A DNA stretch of 64,000 bases from Apostichopus japonicus (Eukaryota; Echinodermata; Holothuroidea; Aspidochirotida; Stichopodidae), in assembly GCF_037975245.1 (NCBI RefSeq), contig NC_092571.1:23193564-23257563 (forward strand), given 5' to 3'. Positions 42,501 through 51,584 of this stretch are shown piece by piece. A program made the translations under genes and the position numbers. Positions within the stretch are counted from its first letter, which is position 1. The number at the start of each line of letters is the position of its first letter. Under the pieces are notes generated by a model. It was not told the DNA's origin, searched no databases, and was given only the letters and a program-made list of their open reading frames with translations.

Positions 42501-45409
42501 TATCCAAATCTAGCATCAAAATCAAACATTTTCTTTTTTGCTTGTTTCCTCCCAAAATAAGCACATTTTTTCTAATGTGACCTTTGACCTTTTGACCTTG
42601 GTTTCAGATGTAGTTTAATCTCCTGATTCCAAAAAACAAAACGACAAGTCTGTACAACCATCCTAACTCCGACCGAAAAACTTTGACCCCATATAACTTC
42701 GCACATAAAGGTCACACGGGGTCAACCTATTGACATTTATGTTCAGAAGGTACCTTTGACATCTGAAAATAGCATCAAAACTGTAAAAATCCCCAAAAAC
42801 ATGTAAAGGTCACCAAAGGTCAAATTGAGGTCAAGGGTCATCCAGGTGCGGGTCGACAATTGGATTACATTGAAGCAACTCCCAACCCTAACGGACATTT
42901 CGTTCTCAAGTTATCGCAAAAATACTAGTTTTTTATCATTAATTGACCTTTGTTGACCTCGGATCACATGACCGTTAAGTTTGAAAATGCTCCCCTAACC
43001 AGTTCACAACTTGTCCCAAAATATCAATCTTGTCGCATATTGGCACTGGGAGTTATTGCAGTTTTAATATTTTCGGTTTTTGGACCATAACTGACCTTTG
43101 GTGACCTTTGTGGGCACCGGAAACAATAGGGCACACCTTCTCCATATGGTGGATCTATAGTCCAAGTTTGGCCTCAATCCAACATTCCCTTATTGAGATA
43201 GAGCGTACCCAAGCAAGTGTCACAGACACACACACACACACACACATACACACACACACACACACGCCAACCTGACTGCCTAGGTTCCTTTTGCTAAAGC
43301 AAGGAACCAAAAATCTGGAGGACTGAAGGTGATTTAACAGCATTTTAGAAAATTATAACAAGAAGAATCCGCAGTGAGAGTTGGCAGATGGGTTGGGGGG
43401 AGCACTATGCTAAACTTTGAACCCTTCTAGCTCAAAATCTAAACAGTCATGGTGGCAAAAGTGCTGTGATAGCACATGTATCCCTACAGCTATCATATGG
43501 TGGGTAGGACATGTCAGTTGAAAATGTCTATCTATGCTCTAACAGCCTTGGAAAGTGACGAGTTTAGTGTGTATGTCAATGGGAGCAATTAATTGTGGTG
43601 TGACACCTACAGTACATTGCAAAATGTTTCCTAAGTTGTGAGTTCTTGACTTCATTTCAATATTGAAATCCCATAGTATTGCAGTGTGTAATTAGCTTGA
43701 CTACATTAGTCAAAGTGTAATTTGGAATGTCAGGAAAATTCAAGTCATTGAAGCATTCTGAGGTCGTCAAAGTTGCCATTTGGAATGTAATTAAATTATT
43801 ATAAACTGACATAATACAAGAATTGTCTGGAAGACTGAATGAGCTACAAATCAGGTCAAAATTTAGTCATATCTCGCTCATTAAACGACACTTGATAGCA
43901 ACATATCGTGAGTGTCTTAGTTTGATTAATCGTACAAAGTCTTGTTTTTTTGGTAATGCTTTACTAGTCAAGTATAGCAGTTGAAATAAGCTGCTGTTCA
44001 ACAACCTATCATTTAGATATGTATCAGTTTCAGTTTACATAGGGACAGGAAATTGTTGACACATCTATTATTAAGTCAAAAACCCTTGAAGTGTTAGTAA
44101 ATAAGATAATAAATCTCTGTCAATCTTACTGCTGGTAAATGGTAAATGAATTATAGAACAGCATGACTCAGCATGATTTTAGTTGAAATAATACATTCAT
44201 ATGGTTTTATATTGGACTGTTATAATAATACAGCTATTCAATTAAAGTCTATACAAACACTGTGCCTTCAGTACAGGTAACCGGTACTGGCCCAGATAGC
44301 ATACACGCTTAAAAGTACCATGCAACCATGGTTTTCAGTCTATGTGCAATTGATAAGGAGTCCCATTTTCCCTATCGTCATCCTCTGCTCCCCCTCAGTT
44401 CTCACCTCCCCCACCCCCACCCCCCCACCCCCAGAAGTTCCTGCAGACTTTTCTAAACTGCGAATAATTTGGCGTTAACATTTTTGTGTAGCAGGTTTGA
44501 AGTCGCTGTAAATTTTGTGTCTTACACAAAATTCTATGTTACAGGTATACAGTTCCTGTTTACAGAAACTACTATCTTTAGACTTGACTGGAGGTTTGAC
44601 CATGTTGCATTATACTGTAGCTAGCATCTTGCGATGTGATACTGGATAAATTATTCGCAGTAGTAATTCATTTATTTGTTTTATTGCCAATTGTGTACAA
44701 TGGGATAGGAAGTCTCCTATAAAGTCTTAAAAAGACTTAACAAAGTAGGAGACTCCCTGGAAGAAAAGAAATAAAAAATGAACAAATAATGCAGTTTATA
44801 CGTAAGGATTAAATATACAAAATAATTTACCTTATGATGCTGAGATGGATACGTGAAGAGATTATATAATACTACGAGTTAATAAATTCCTTTTTCAAAT
44901 GTCTGGTGAATGTGGGTTTTTTTGATAGATCATTCCAAAGTTGTATTGCTCTATTACGAAGACCGAATTTCCCTATGTTGCTATGGTAAAAATTGCAATG
45001 AGCAATCGGCTTGTCTTGTGTGATGGTTATTTAAGACTCTGTTACTACATATAAAGTCATTAAAAGTGACTGGTTGTAATCCATTCCATGCTTTGTAAGC
45101 AAACGTAGCAACCTTGACTGTTATAATATCACCAAGTTTTAATCGATTTAGGGACTTAAATATTCCAGTAGTATGTTCAAGTGGTGGGGTATTAGCAATG
45201 TGACGTATTACTGTACCTCTATAGATCCTCAACCAATCAATGTTGGCGTCGGCCAGTTCTTTTCCAGACGTGCACGCTCTACCTTCTACAATCCTTGAGA
45301 GGACATCTTTGTCGGTCTGGGTTAGATGCGAGTACCGCCCTCTCTTGATGTGTGGATTCTGCTCTGATGTCAAAGGTGTCTCCCATTTCGTGGATAACTC
45401 TTCTGCCAT
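24068..45409 (-). CDS. D2HGDH: D-2-hydroxyglutarate dehydrogenase
   Basis: Seven exons on the minus strand (45409-45217, 35954-35757, 34314-34121, 32074-31906, 28143-28040, 26514-26329, 24529-24068) join with matching phases to 1506 nt, 501 residues plus stop; the human protein is about 520. It is an FAD enzyme of the VAO/PCMH fold that oxidises D-2-hydroxyglutarate to 2-oxoglutarate in mitochondria and passes electrons to ETF. FAD-binding motifs are PQGGNT (95-100), [11 protein letters not shown] in exon 4 and [10 protein letters not shown] in exon 5. The metal and catalytic site is H402 and H409 (GHLAEGDIH) with E443-H444 (SSEHG). K369 of CYKYD is kept; alanine replaces the threonine usual after RERI (A358). 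The first ATG used here gives no mitochondrial targeting sequence, so an upstream exon is probably missing. A second version of the last exon lies at 16656-17108. Introns are large and full of repeats. Confidence 0.93.
24769..25100. repeat. (ATAAAT)n hexanucleotide repeat
   Basis: About 50 units of ataaat, with atagat variants and (gagtat)n at the left edge (24769-24790). The long open frames on both strands here are products of the repeat, not genes. Confidence 0.95.
25101..26328. other. intron of D2HGDH between exons at 26329 and 24529
   Basis: AT-rich sequence with no supported gene or recognised repeat. Confidence 0.4.
26329..26514 (-). CDS. D2HGDH: D2HGDH, exon (residues 287-348)
   Basis: 62 codons in phase 0, acceptor ttttttctcag, donor aag|gtcagt. 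It matches the ATSGSN..HDDEK region of the substrate/cap domain ([14 protein letters not shown]). Confidence 0.92.
26515..28039. other. intron of D2HGDH with a SINE-like repeat
   Basis: Holds a G-rich tract near 27003-27120 and the SINE-like repeat at 27712-27975. No gene is seen. Confidence 0.4.
27712..27975 (+). repeat. SINE-like repeat with LINE-type tail
   Basis: It starts ggtgtataaatggggac and ends gcagcgctatataagtgcctaatatg, a tail typical of SINEs that borrow the 3' end of CR1/L2-type LINEs. A short (tgta)n run follows at 27955-27968. The head could not be assigned to a tRNA with certainty. Confidence 0.5.
28040..28143 (-). CDS. D2HGDH: D2HGDH, exon (residues 252-286)
   Basis: 104 nt, acceptor gcttttccag, donor aag|gtatca. 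It encodes the GVPSFQDVL...[10 protein letters not shown] block, a family hallmark (LGEILSA). Confidence 0.92.
28690..28905 (+). mobile_element. degenerate LINE RT fragment
   Basis: The frame reads [20 protein letters not shown] and then [15 protein letters not shown], matching the motif HWLPV...LHGLAPDYL of the C-terminal part of LINE reverse transcriptases. Confidence 0.6.
29554..29795 (+). repeat. tRNA-headed SINE with (ACAT) tail, copy A (most complete)
   Basis: The head ggagtgttagctcagtggtt...ggttcgagtcactcc (29554-29620) has A- and B-box-like elements and pairing ends (ggagtg / cactcc). The body runs to gcttgcaggtagatctaac and an acatacat tail. Minus-strand relatives are at 6769-6966 and 38511-38725. 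Confidence 0.8.
30726..31710. repeat. 58-bp minisatellite, about 17 copies
   Basis: Head-to-tail units gtgtgacatggatctctaag ... ccataatggcaaggctcata, period 58 bp, with few differences between copies (tgataaag/tgatgaag alternation). It lies in a D2HGDH intron. Confidence 0.95.
31906..32074 (-). CDS. D2HGDH: D2HGDH, exon (residues 196-252)
   Basis: 169 nt, phase 0 at the start, acceptor ttaaacaag, donor atag|gtaag. It encodes [20 protein letters not shown], the end of the FAD-binding domain. Confidence 0.93.
32380..32742. mobile_element. MITE with cagggatgtgcc ends
   Basis: Inverted ends cagggatgtgcc and ggcacatccctg bound 363 bp. The flanks share agtac (32375-32379 and 32743-32747). The interior repeats cccgcccagcact three times. 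The superfamily is uncertain. Confidence 0.65.
33089..33454. mobile_element. TTAA-flanked MITE (piggyBac-like), copy 1
   Basis: Bounded by TTAA at both ends, with imperfect inverted ends agggtgtgaagactcgcg and ggcgagtcttcaatgcct. TTAA duplications are the mark of piggyBac-type elements. Related copies are at 38927 and 46702. Confidence 0.7.
34121..34314 (-). CDS. D2HGDH: D2HGDH, exon (residues 131-195)
   Basis: 194 nt, acceptor gacttacag, donor gtg|gtaag. It encodes [12 protein letters not shown] and [11 protein letters not shown], part of the FAD pocket. Confidence 0.93.
34315..35756. other. intron of D2HGDH with a MITE
   Basis: A LINE/SINE-type tail motif (gctcaaagcactttacaatt, about 34441-34460) and family A MITE copy 3 (34949-35238) are present. 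A G-rich run lies at 35457-35490. No gene is seen. Confidence 0.45.
34949..35238. mobile_element. hAT-like MITE, family A copy 3
   Basis: 290 bp with ends caggcgcgtagccaagg and cctggctacgcgcctg. Flanks catataaa and catgtaaa give an 8-bp target duplication with one mismatch. The core is the same as in the copies at 5034 and 6092. Confidence 0.88.
35757..35954 (-). CDS. D2HGDH: D2HGDH, exon (residues 65-131)
   Basis: 198 nt, acceptor tttcag, donor atcag|gtaagg. It carries the FAD-binding loop [16 protein letters not shown]. Confidence 0.93.
36546..37460. repeat. minisatellite, about 70-76 bp units, 12 copies
   Basis: Units built on ccagtgtgggtctaggaggg, then atatcacagtac and gtgtatctaggg, more variable than the 58-bp array. 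A poly-G run interrupts it near 37187-37201. Confidence 0.9.
37565..38034. mobile_element. MITE with ctaaggtgacca ends
   Basis: The ends cctaggctaaggtgacca and tggtcaccttagcctagg are inverted repeats. The interior starts with a small palindrome (gtccccgattttcggggac). It is non-coding, 470 bp. Confidence 0.7.
38511..38725 (-). repeat. tRNA-headed SINE with (ACAT)n tail, copy C
   Basis: Minus-strand copy of the SINE at 29554. The head (near 38668-38720) keeps a ggctcgagtcactcc-type B box, and the tail is the tatgtatgtatg run at about 38491-38506 on the plus strand. Confidence 0.75.
38927..39294. mobile_element. TTAA-flanked MITE (piggyBac-like), copy 2
   Basis: TTAA at both ends (38927-38930, 39291-39294); the same interior as 33089-33454. 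Its right half lies inside the 756-bp tandem duplication, so a partial copy follows at about 39841-40053. Confidence 0.7.
39085..40596. repeat. 756-bp tandem duplication
   Basis: 39085-39840 and about 39841-40596 are nearly identical, differing at only a few bases. The unit starts agtacatacagctgcggtca and includes the right half of a TTAA MITE plus unique flank, so the duplication came after the MITE insertion. Confidence 0.9.
41053..43309. repeat. 2.26-kb repeat rich in AGGTCA/TGACCT half-sites
   Basis: The borders tggttccttgctt (41053) and aagcaaggaacca (43309) are inverted. Inside, diverged units of about 300 bp repeat phrases such as gaccgttaagtttgaaaata and ggtcaacctattgacattt. Dozens of ggtca/tgacc words occur, including tgacctttgacct near 42584. 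A (CA)n block (43227-43265) lies at the right end. Similar tgaccttt-rich repeats occur in many marine invertebrates. Confidence 0.65.
44660..45205 (-). mobile_element. LINE 3' end beside D2HGDH exon 45217-45409
   Basis: The minus strand reads [17 protein letters not shown], then [19 protein letters not shown] and NNHHTRQAD, a LINE RT C-terminus, with a 3' tail aataaaacaaataaatgaat at its end. Its 5' side stops about 10 bp from the exon donor, and the reading frame of the exon runs on into it without a stop to 44981. Confidence 0.75.
45217..45409 (-). CDS. D2HGDH: D2HGDH, first recognised coding exon
   Basis: 193 nt from the ATG at 45409 to the donor agag|gtacag. It encodes the [19 protein letters not shown] and [13 protein letters not shown] blocks, which match the start of the mature enzyme. 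In-frame stops lie shortly upstream if the acceptor is the cag near 45444; a tag acceptor near 45436 would leave the frame open upstream. So either this ATG is the start, or an upstream exon with a mitochondrial signal joins here. Confidence 0.85.
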
Positions 45410-45444
45410 CTTTGAAGTTAAGAATATGTTTAGCTACAGTACTG

Positions 45445-46701
45445 TAAGAAAACAAGAATAAAAAAACAAAACATAAAAGCTGATTTTCTCCACAACTCAT
45501 TTCTTTGAACTTTTAACAGCAAAGAGAGAGAGAGAGATAGAGATAAAGAAAAACAAGTAAATCCCTGAAAATGCTTTCATCCAGTATTAGCCTAGTATGT
45601 CTACAAAAAGCCTATACTGTAGTAGTAGAAGTAAATCTAACGGTTTGGGTTTAAATTCTCTGATCTCATCAGGATCTTCTTCAACAGAGGAAGTGGATAC
45701 CAATCTGCTAAGATCAAATGATTGGCACACCAAGATTTTACAGGTATAACTGTCGAACCTTAATTTATTAATTTTGAGGTTACTAAAATTTTGCCTTGCC
45801 CAAAAAGATGGCAAATTGTCTTCACCACTGTTTAGTGACATATTCTGCAGCTACGGTAGTTGACAAAGACTTCTGAAGCCGTGACGAATTTATTCCTGCA
45901 CAATTATGTTTAACACAATTACTGTACAAACAAATCAAAGCACACTGATGTGGAGTTACACAAATGAGACTTTGGAACTGGCGAATGTTATTCATCATCA
46001 AATGAAGTCTGTAGGTGATTACACATTTAATTAGTCTTCTACACTGCATACATGTGTTTAGGCAGCAACTGGCAGGTTATTTTACTGTATATGACACAGT
46101 TGGGCACTTTCAATGTATAGTGCCTACACTGATAATACTGGGTACTATATATAATTAGCATATAAATCATGGCACAGTCTACAATACATAGCGGTTGGAA
46201 AAACAACACAAGAGAGTTTCAAGTGGGCAACCTCAGATAAGTTGAATAAAAAATAATGTCCTAAATTTCTGATTTGAGAGAAATAAACATATTCAGCTTG
46301 ATGAAATTTACATAATTTATGAGAGGCTTCATATTAATTATCCAAGAGTGATAATTGTCACATTATTACAGATCTGATTCATTAAATGTTCAATGTCACA
46401 TATAAACCATGACACAGCCTAAACCTTCTTTGGTCCATTATCAAATTAATATAGTACATAACACTTCAAATACAACCTTTGATGATCAATCCACCCTCCC
46501 CTCCCTCTCTGATCCCACTACCAAGGCTCCTCCCCTCCTTAAAAAGAAGAGTAATGGTAAAACAAAAGAGAAAACCAAAAGCAATATTTTCTATAGTTCT
46601 GTAGTTTTAAAGAGCTCATTCTAGTCCTCTCTATCTTGCAAAGCACTCTATCACAGCTGGACTTGCTTTAATTATTATTGTGAGTGTAGCCATGAAGTCT
46701 G
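45445..46701. other. 5' side of D2HGDH, no supported exon
   Basis: Poly-pyrimidine sequence precedes the exon acceptor (about 45445-45470). A minus-strand frame at 45587-45841 is not supported as an exon. The rest is AT-rich without a recognised element. Confidence 0.35.
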
Positions 46702-47052
46702 TTAAAGGCATTGAAGACTCGCCCCAACCGTTTAATATTTCCGTTTCTTGCAAGTGAAGTTTTCCTCTTGTTGCTACAAATTGCAGACAGTAATGGAACA
46801 TGATACAGTACCTTGTTATCTTTAATAGCTGGACGTGAGATGTCCATCCCTGTATGGTTTGTACACTGTGCTGTGGGTATTGACCTGACTGACTGTACAC
46901 TTAGTGCCTTATTACCGACGGTATACGCAAGCTGTGTGTGTATTTTCTGGGATCGATGGTGGTGTCTAACACTTCTGTTACACCTCATTAAAAACTTGGT
47001 CAGATTACTGGCATTAGACGTTTCTTTTTGCGCAAGTCTTCACACCCTTTGA
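46702..47052. mobile_element. TTAA-flanked MITE (piggyBac-like), copy 3, inverted
   Basis: The inverted copy starts ttaaaggcattgaagactcg at 46702 and ends cttcacaccctttga, where the right TTAA has become TTGA. The interior matches 33089-33454 in reverse orientation. Confidence 0.7.
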
Positions 47053-48441
47053 CATTTCAATGCAGGGAGCACATGTGGCCCACAATAGTATTGACTAAGT
47101 TTACTCTGAATACTGTACCTACAGGCACATCCCTTCAGTCTCTGACCAAGGCTAAATCTCTTTATGTTTATACTCCTCAACCATGGCCCCAATGAAAAAT
47201 CTGCCAATGTGACACCGAATCTGACCTTTCACCTTCACCATCCGTCGGTCTGTGCATATTATTTATACATGTGTTACATTCAGACAAGGTTTTTGTACAT
47301 GTACACACTGCATGTAGATGCACATGAGGTAAAAAATTCTTTAAATTCCGCAATACTGTTACCATATTATAGTAGTTATCCATAATCTGTTGGTTGATGT
47401 TGAGCTATCTCAGCCAGAGAAATTCTCCAAGGGCATTAGGGACATAAGAAAATATCAAAAAATATGGACCAAGTCTCATCTTTCCCTAAGTACTCAGATT
47501 CTTCCATAGATAAAGTTAGGTACACGTGAAATGTTGTTTTTCCCTGATAATGATAAATTACATTACTTTACTGCAGTGATATAAAAATCTCATACTAACA
47601 TTAATTCATTAATTTAAAGAATTAAGAGATGTCAAGTGTAGTTCTCAAATAATTAATAAAAATAATGAAAATAATATAATTTTTGTTTTCGTAACAACAC
47701 AAAAACACCAAAATAAGTAAATGGAAGATCTGGCATGAAAAAGGTGGGGCTTGATCCATAAGAATGAAAGCATAACACTGGCTACCTATCGTCATATCAT
47801 GAAAACACATTGTATTTCTAGCCAAGCAAAGAGATATTTTCACATGTATTGGGTCAACTGTGCATGCTATGCTAAGTAAGTATATAATAGCCAAGTCTAC
47901 GGATTTACTGTAGGTTCCTAGCATTCAGCAAGTGGAATCGACTAGGAACACAGACCCCAAGATTTCACTAAAAATGTATTGGCCGAATCACGACAGTCTG
48001 TTTTTCTTGTATCCAAAATCGTTGGAACGTCTGTGTTATAAGGTTTAACATTACCATTATAAACTTAATACTTATTGATAGAACATGATCTAGGCTAGCA
48101 ACATATTATAACCTATACTGTACTACCTAGACAAGGTCTAGCAAAATCTAAAGTCAGTCGCCATTCTCAAGAAAAAAGCGAGTACACACTTACGAAGCTT
48201 GTCTTACACGCTAAATTGCAACCCTCATGTTTCCTATTTCCTTTGCGTTTCTTATAATATTTAAGTAGTTGCTGATATCATAATCCATCATACAAAACTG
48301 GCAACGCAAATGTTATAATTTCCCGTTCCACAGTCCTAATGTCAATTATTTCCGGCATTGGTTCATTAGAAGAGTACAGCTGGCCGAATGCAAGGGTGAA
48401 CAGGAATATATATTAAACCCGTCTGAACTTTGTGTAGAGGT
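47053..48441. other. 5' flank of D2HGDH, possible first exon
   Basis: No coding frame is supported. On the minus strand a consensus donor gtaagt (plus acttac, 48188-48193) follows a stretch lacking a usable ATG, so a non-coding first exon could lie at about 48194-48350. This is a guess from one splice signal. Confidence 0.2.
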
Positions 48442-48450
48442 TATTAACAC

Positions 48451-48736
48451 CAAAGTGGCTATTGTTACGACTAGTTGTAAGAATAATTCCCGACTACGCA
48501 TGCGCAGTTGCTATTTTCATTACCAGGAGTACTATTTTTATGACGAGGAGAAACAATAATTTCCGGCTAGGGTTAGGGTAAGGGTTAGGATTGAGGTTAA
48601 GGGTTATGTTTAGGGTTAGGGTTACCCCTACTACATGCGCAGTTGCTTTATTTACTTTACTGCGCTTGAATTTGCCTTTGTTGTAAGAATAGTTTATAAA
48701 TAATTGTTACGACTCGTCATAAGAATAGCCACGGCC
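48451..48736. mobile_element. MITE with 9-bp target duplication (MULE-like)
   Basis: Inverted ends share gtggctattsttaygac. The flanks carry an exact 9-bp duplication tattaacac (48442-48450 and 48737-48745), as expected for Mutator-like elements. The interior holds telomere-like words (gggttagggt and variants, about 48570-48625). Confidence 0.75.
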
Positions 48737-48745
48737 TATTAACAC

Positions 48746-49677
48746 GACTGTGTAGAGTCGGACCACATTTATGATAACAAGATCCATATATACGAAGCCT
48801 TAGAAACGAGCAGGCCTACAAATAGACGGAGCAACAAGATACACTTTCATTTATTTTTATTTTTGCTGACTACGGGGAGCCATTTCCTATTGTATTTTAT
48901 AACTGTCAACTTCCCGTCCTGGTTGGCTTCGTTTTATGTTATAAACACCGGAGTTAGGGTCAAATTAGGGCTTTCCCCGGAGGTATTGTATAGAAGCTAA
49001 TCGGGGCGGAACCACATTGAGCAGTATTTGTTCAATCTGCCGTTGGCGTCCCGTGTAGGGTATTCACTCTCGTGATTCTTAAGAGCCGTGCTGCCTACGC
49101 CCTGGTACGTAGTTTATTTATGTTATTTATGTATGTTATTTAGTTAAATTGAATCTCTGCTCGTTGTTTACTTTTATTTGTGTACGGCAGAAAGACACTG
49201 CCTTATTTTTGTAAAGTGTATTTTAATGTCGGTAAATGAGACCCAGTTCTCTTAAACTTTATTCTTTTCTATATATTTTTGTGTATTGGTTCAAGCCCTG
49301 CTGGCATTAGTCTTCGCCGCCCCTCTCCCCTGCCCTGACATCATGTGGCCTCCAGCTGCCTGATAACACACGCTACCGGTACCGCTCGGCCGGGGTACAG
49401 GGGCGTTACAATAGTCTCCAAACAATCATATGTAAATGTTTGGTTGTAACGATTCTCAGTGACGTAATTTAGGCTATAGGCTGTTGGACATCCCTCTCAG
49501 AAGCTTGGAAAAATATACCTCTAGCTACAAGTAGCATACTTACATTATTATTAACCTTTGAAACCAACAATTAATAAGATTTTCCTCTCAAATTTGAAAT
49601 ACACGGTAGGCTTTAAGTGTTAGGTTTCATGTGGCTCGGAAAGTTGTAAAGATTACTCAATATGAACCAGGGGCGTA
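48746..49677. other. non-coding, possible solo LTR fragment
   Basis: A more GC-balanced block (about 48960-49410) ends ggggcgttaca, which resembles an LTR right end. A matching left end and target duplication were not found. No frame is supported. Confidence 0.2.
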
Positions 49678-51584
49678 GCCAGTATGTAGCACTGTAGGCC
49701 CAGGCCTACAGGGTGTAGCCAGTATGTAGCACTGCAGGCCCGGGCCTACAATTTTTTTGGCCAAGTTATCTTTTTTTTTTAAAGCACCCATAATTCAAAT
49801 CCATAAGCTTGCTGGACGAGTTTAAGAGTCTAGACAGGAAAAACTATTGAAATGAACGTAGCAAGAATATGGCTAAATTAGGTGACCTATTCTTCTGTCA
49901 TCTAGGCTGTCATTTCTATCGCGTGCCGTTTCATACAACACTCTACCCGCCGAAAAAGACTAGGATCCGATCTTGTCAGTTTTTTAACATCTAGTTAAGA
50001 CTAACCATGATTAACCATGCCAATAGCTTCGGCAACTGCTGAAAGGTCTTTCAGCGCAATGCACAGAATAAAAAACTACATGCATGCGTTCTACAATGAA
50101 TGAAGAGAGACTCAGCGGTTTGGCACTCATGCACATCCACCAGTGGCGTAGCCAAGGGGGTGGGGGCGACATCCCCCATGAAAGCTTGTCGCCCCCAGTC
50201 GCCCTCCAACTGGGATTTTGGGTGTCGAAACAAAATTACATGTGCGAAAAATATATCATTGGTCTGAATGGTCTCGAATCTCCATGATGACCACTCATGA
50301 ACGACCCTTCGACCGCAGTCGCACATGCAGTCGTGGCGGATAGCTTCCTTTGCCTATAGTAAGTCCGGGGACATTTCGTGGCATCGTACCTATTGGCCTA
50401 TATCTGAGGCCCTGGGGTCATTCCTTGACCGACTTGGTGTTATATAATGTGCCCATTTCGAAGTAAATTTATTCACAGATTGTTAGTTGTCATGGGTTTG
50501 AACAAATGAGGGGTATTCTATCCTGAAACATAGGGCAAAATGGGGCTGGGGTTTCCAGTTCGCCGCATCATTTAACAACTTGCACTGGATTCTAATGTTG
50601 ATGCCAATTGGAATCGCTAATAACAGAAATAATCCACCAAAAATTAAGGCCGCATGAACTTTATTGCAGATTTCCTGAGTGACGAATTTGTAATTTTCTC
50701 CCGAAATCACGCAACTAGATGGCTGCTATCCAGCCTGGCAAGTGCCATCTCCAGCGATCTGGCAGATATTGAAATCTGAAATTTTCTTGGTACGCTGCGC
50801 GCCAACCGTTGGTGGCGCTCCGCTTAGATAGTACTTGCGGCTGGAAAACTCGAATCGATTATGTCCCCCCCCCCCCCACGTTTCAAATCGGATTGACCAC
50901 CCTGCTTACAAGGCTTGGGAAGTGTTATTTCCGACGATCTACGAGGCCTTTTAGCTAAAAATTTTAGGTACGCTGTGCACTAACCCATGGTGGCGCTCCG
51001 CTTAGATGGTAACAAGACGCCCATCCAGGAAATGGTCAAGCCCCCAGCGCCCCCCTCCCACTGAAAAAATCCTGGCTACGCTACTGACATCTACAGAGAC
51101 TTTGCAATTGACGTTGATGCTGTGCTGAAGAAATTGCATCATATGGCTCTCGCCTTCGGATAGCTCTCGCCTTCTCTTATTAGGCTAACTTAAACATTTA
51201 CTAGTTACAGTTGTATCAAAGACAATTACTGGCTATAGTTGTATCAAAGACATTTCTGGCCTATCTTTGTATCTACAAGTATCAGAAGTTGAAAAGTAAG
51301 ACTACTCTGTACATGTCCCTTGCTAATTTTAAATACATTATGTAGTATTGCATTACGTACTATTTTAACTCGTTTGTTTTGGGGTTTAAAAGTGATATTG
51401 AATGAGGTGTCTCAAGTTTATCATGAGACCAGGGAACCAGAATGAACACCCGGGAAGGGCCGTTTCCGGCCATCTGGGGGGTTTGTAAAACCAAACATTT
51501 TCTTGTACGCTCCGCGCCAACTGATGGTGGCGCTTCGCTCAAATAGTCGTGCCTACAACTTTGAAAATCCTGGCTACGCCTCTG
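49678..51584 (+). pseudogene. hAT transposon remnant with broken transposase end
   Basis: The ends caggggcgtagccag (49678) and ctggctacgcctctg (51584) are inverted repeats with one mismatch. At about 50014-50140 the frame reads ATAERSFSAMHRIKNYM, then after a one-base shift STMNEERLSGLALMHIH; it resumes at 51087 with RDFAIDVDAVL. This is the C-terminal dimerisation region of hAT transposases. The rest of the transposase is gone. A later insertion (50141-51086) cuts it. The last 160 bp carry the MITE core, so the right end may belong to a separate MITE; no target duplication was found for the whole. Confidence 0.7.
50141..51086. mobile_element. hAT-like element, 946 bp, nested in hAT transposase
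   Basis: Ends cagtggcgtagcc and ggctacgctactg. Flanks acatccac and acatctac give an 8-bp target duplication with one mismatch, lying within the transposase codons for HIH. Two copies of the shared core occur at about 50735-50835 and 50910-51010. No transposase of its own. Confidence 0.85.

Larger units (their letters stand above)
35955..45216. other. large first coding intron of D2HGDH
   Basis: About 9.3 kb, nearly all repetitive: a minisatellite (36546-37460), a MITE (37565-38034), a SINE (38511-38725), TTAA MITE copies with a 756-bp tandem duplication (38927-40596), an AGGTCA-rich element (41053-43309) and a LINE 3' fragment touching the exon (44660-45205). 43310-44660 shows nothing recognisable beyond short C-rich tracts. 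Confidence 0.5.

Noticed and set aside
45587..45841. Possible first exon of D2HGDH (84 codons, minus)
   Set aside because: No convincing donor with the right phase, a poly-Leu run from a short repeat, and a dispersed-repeat-like phrase (gaagatcctgatgagatc) near its end.
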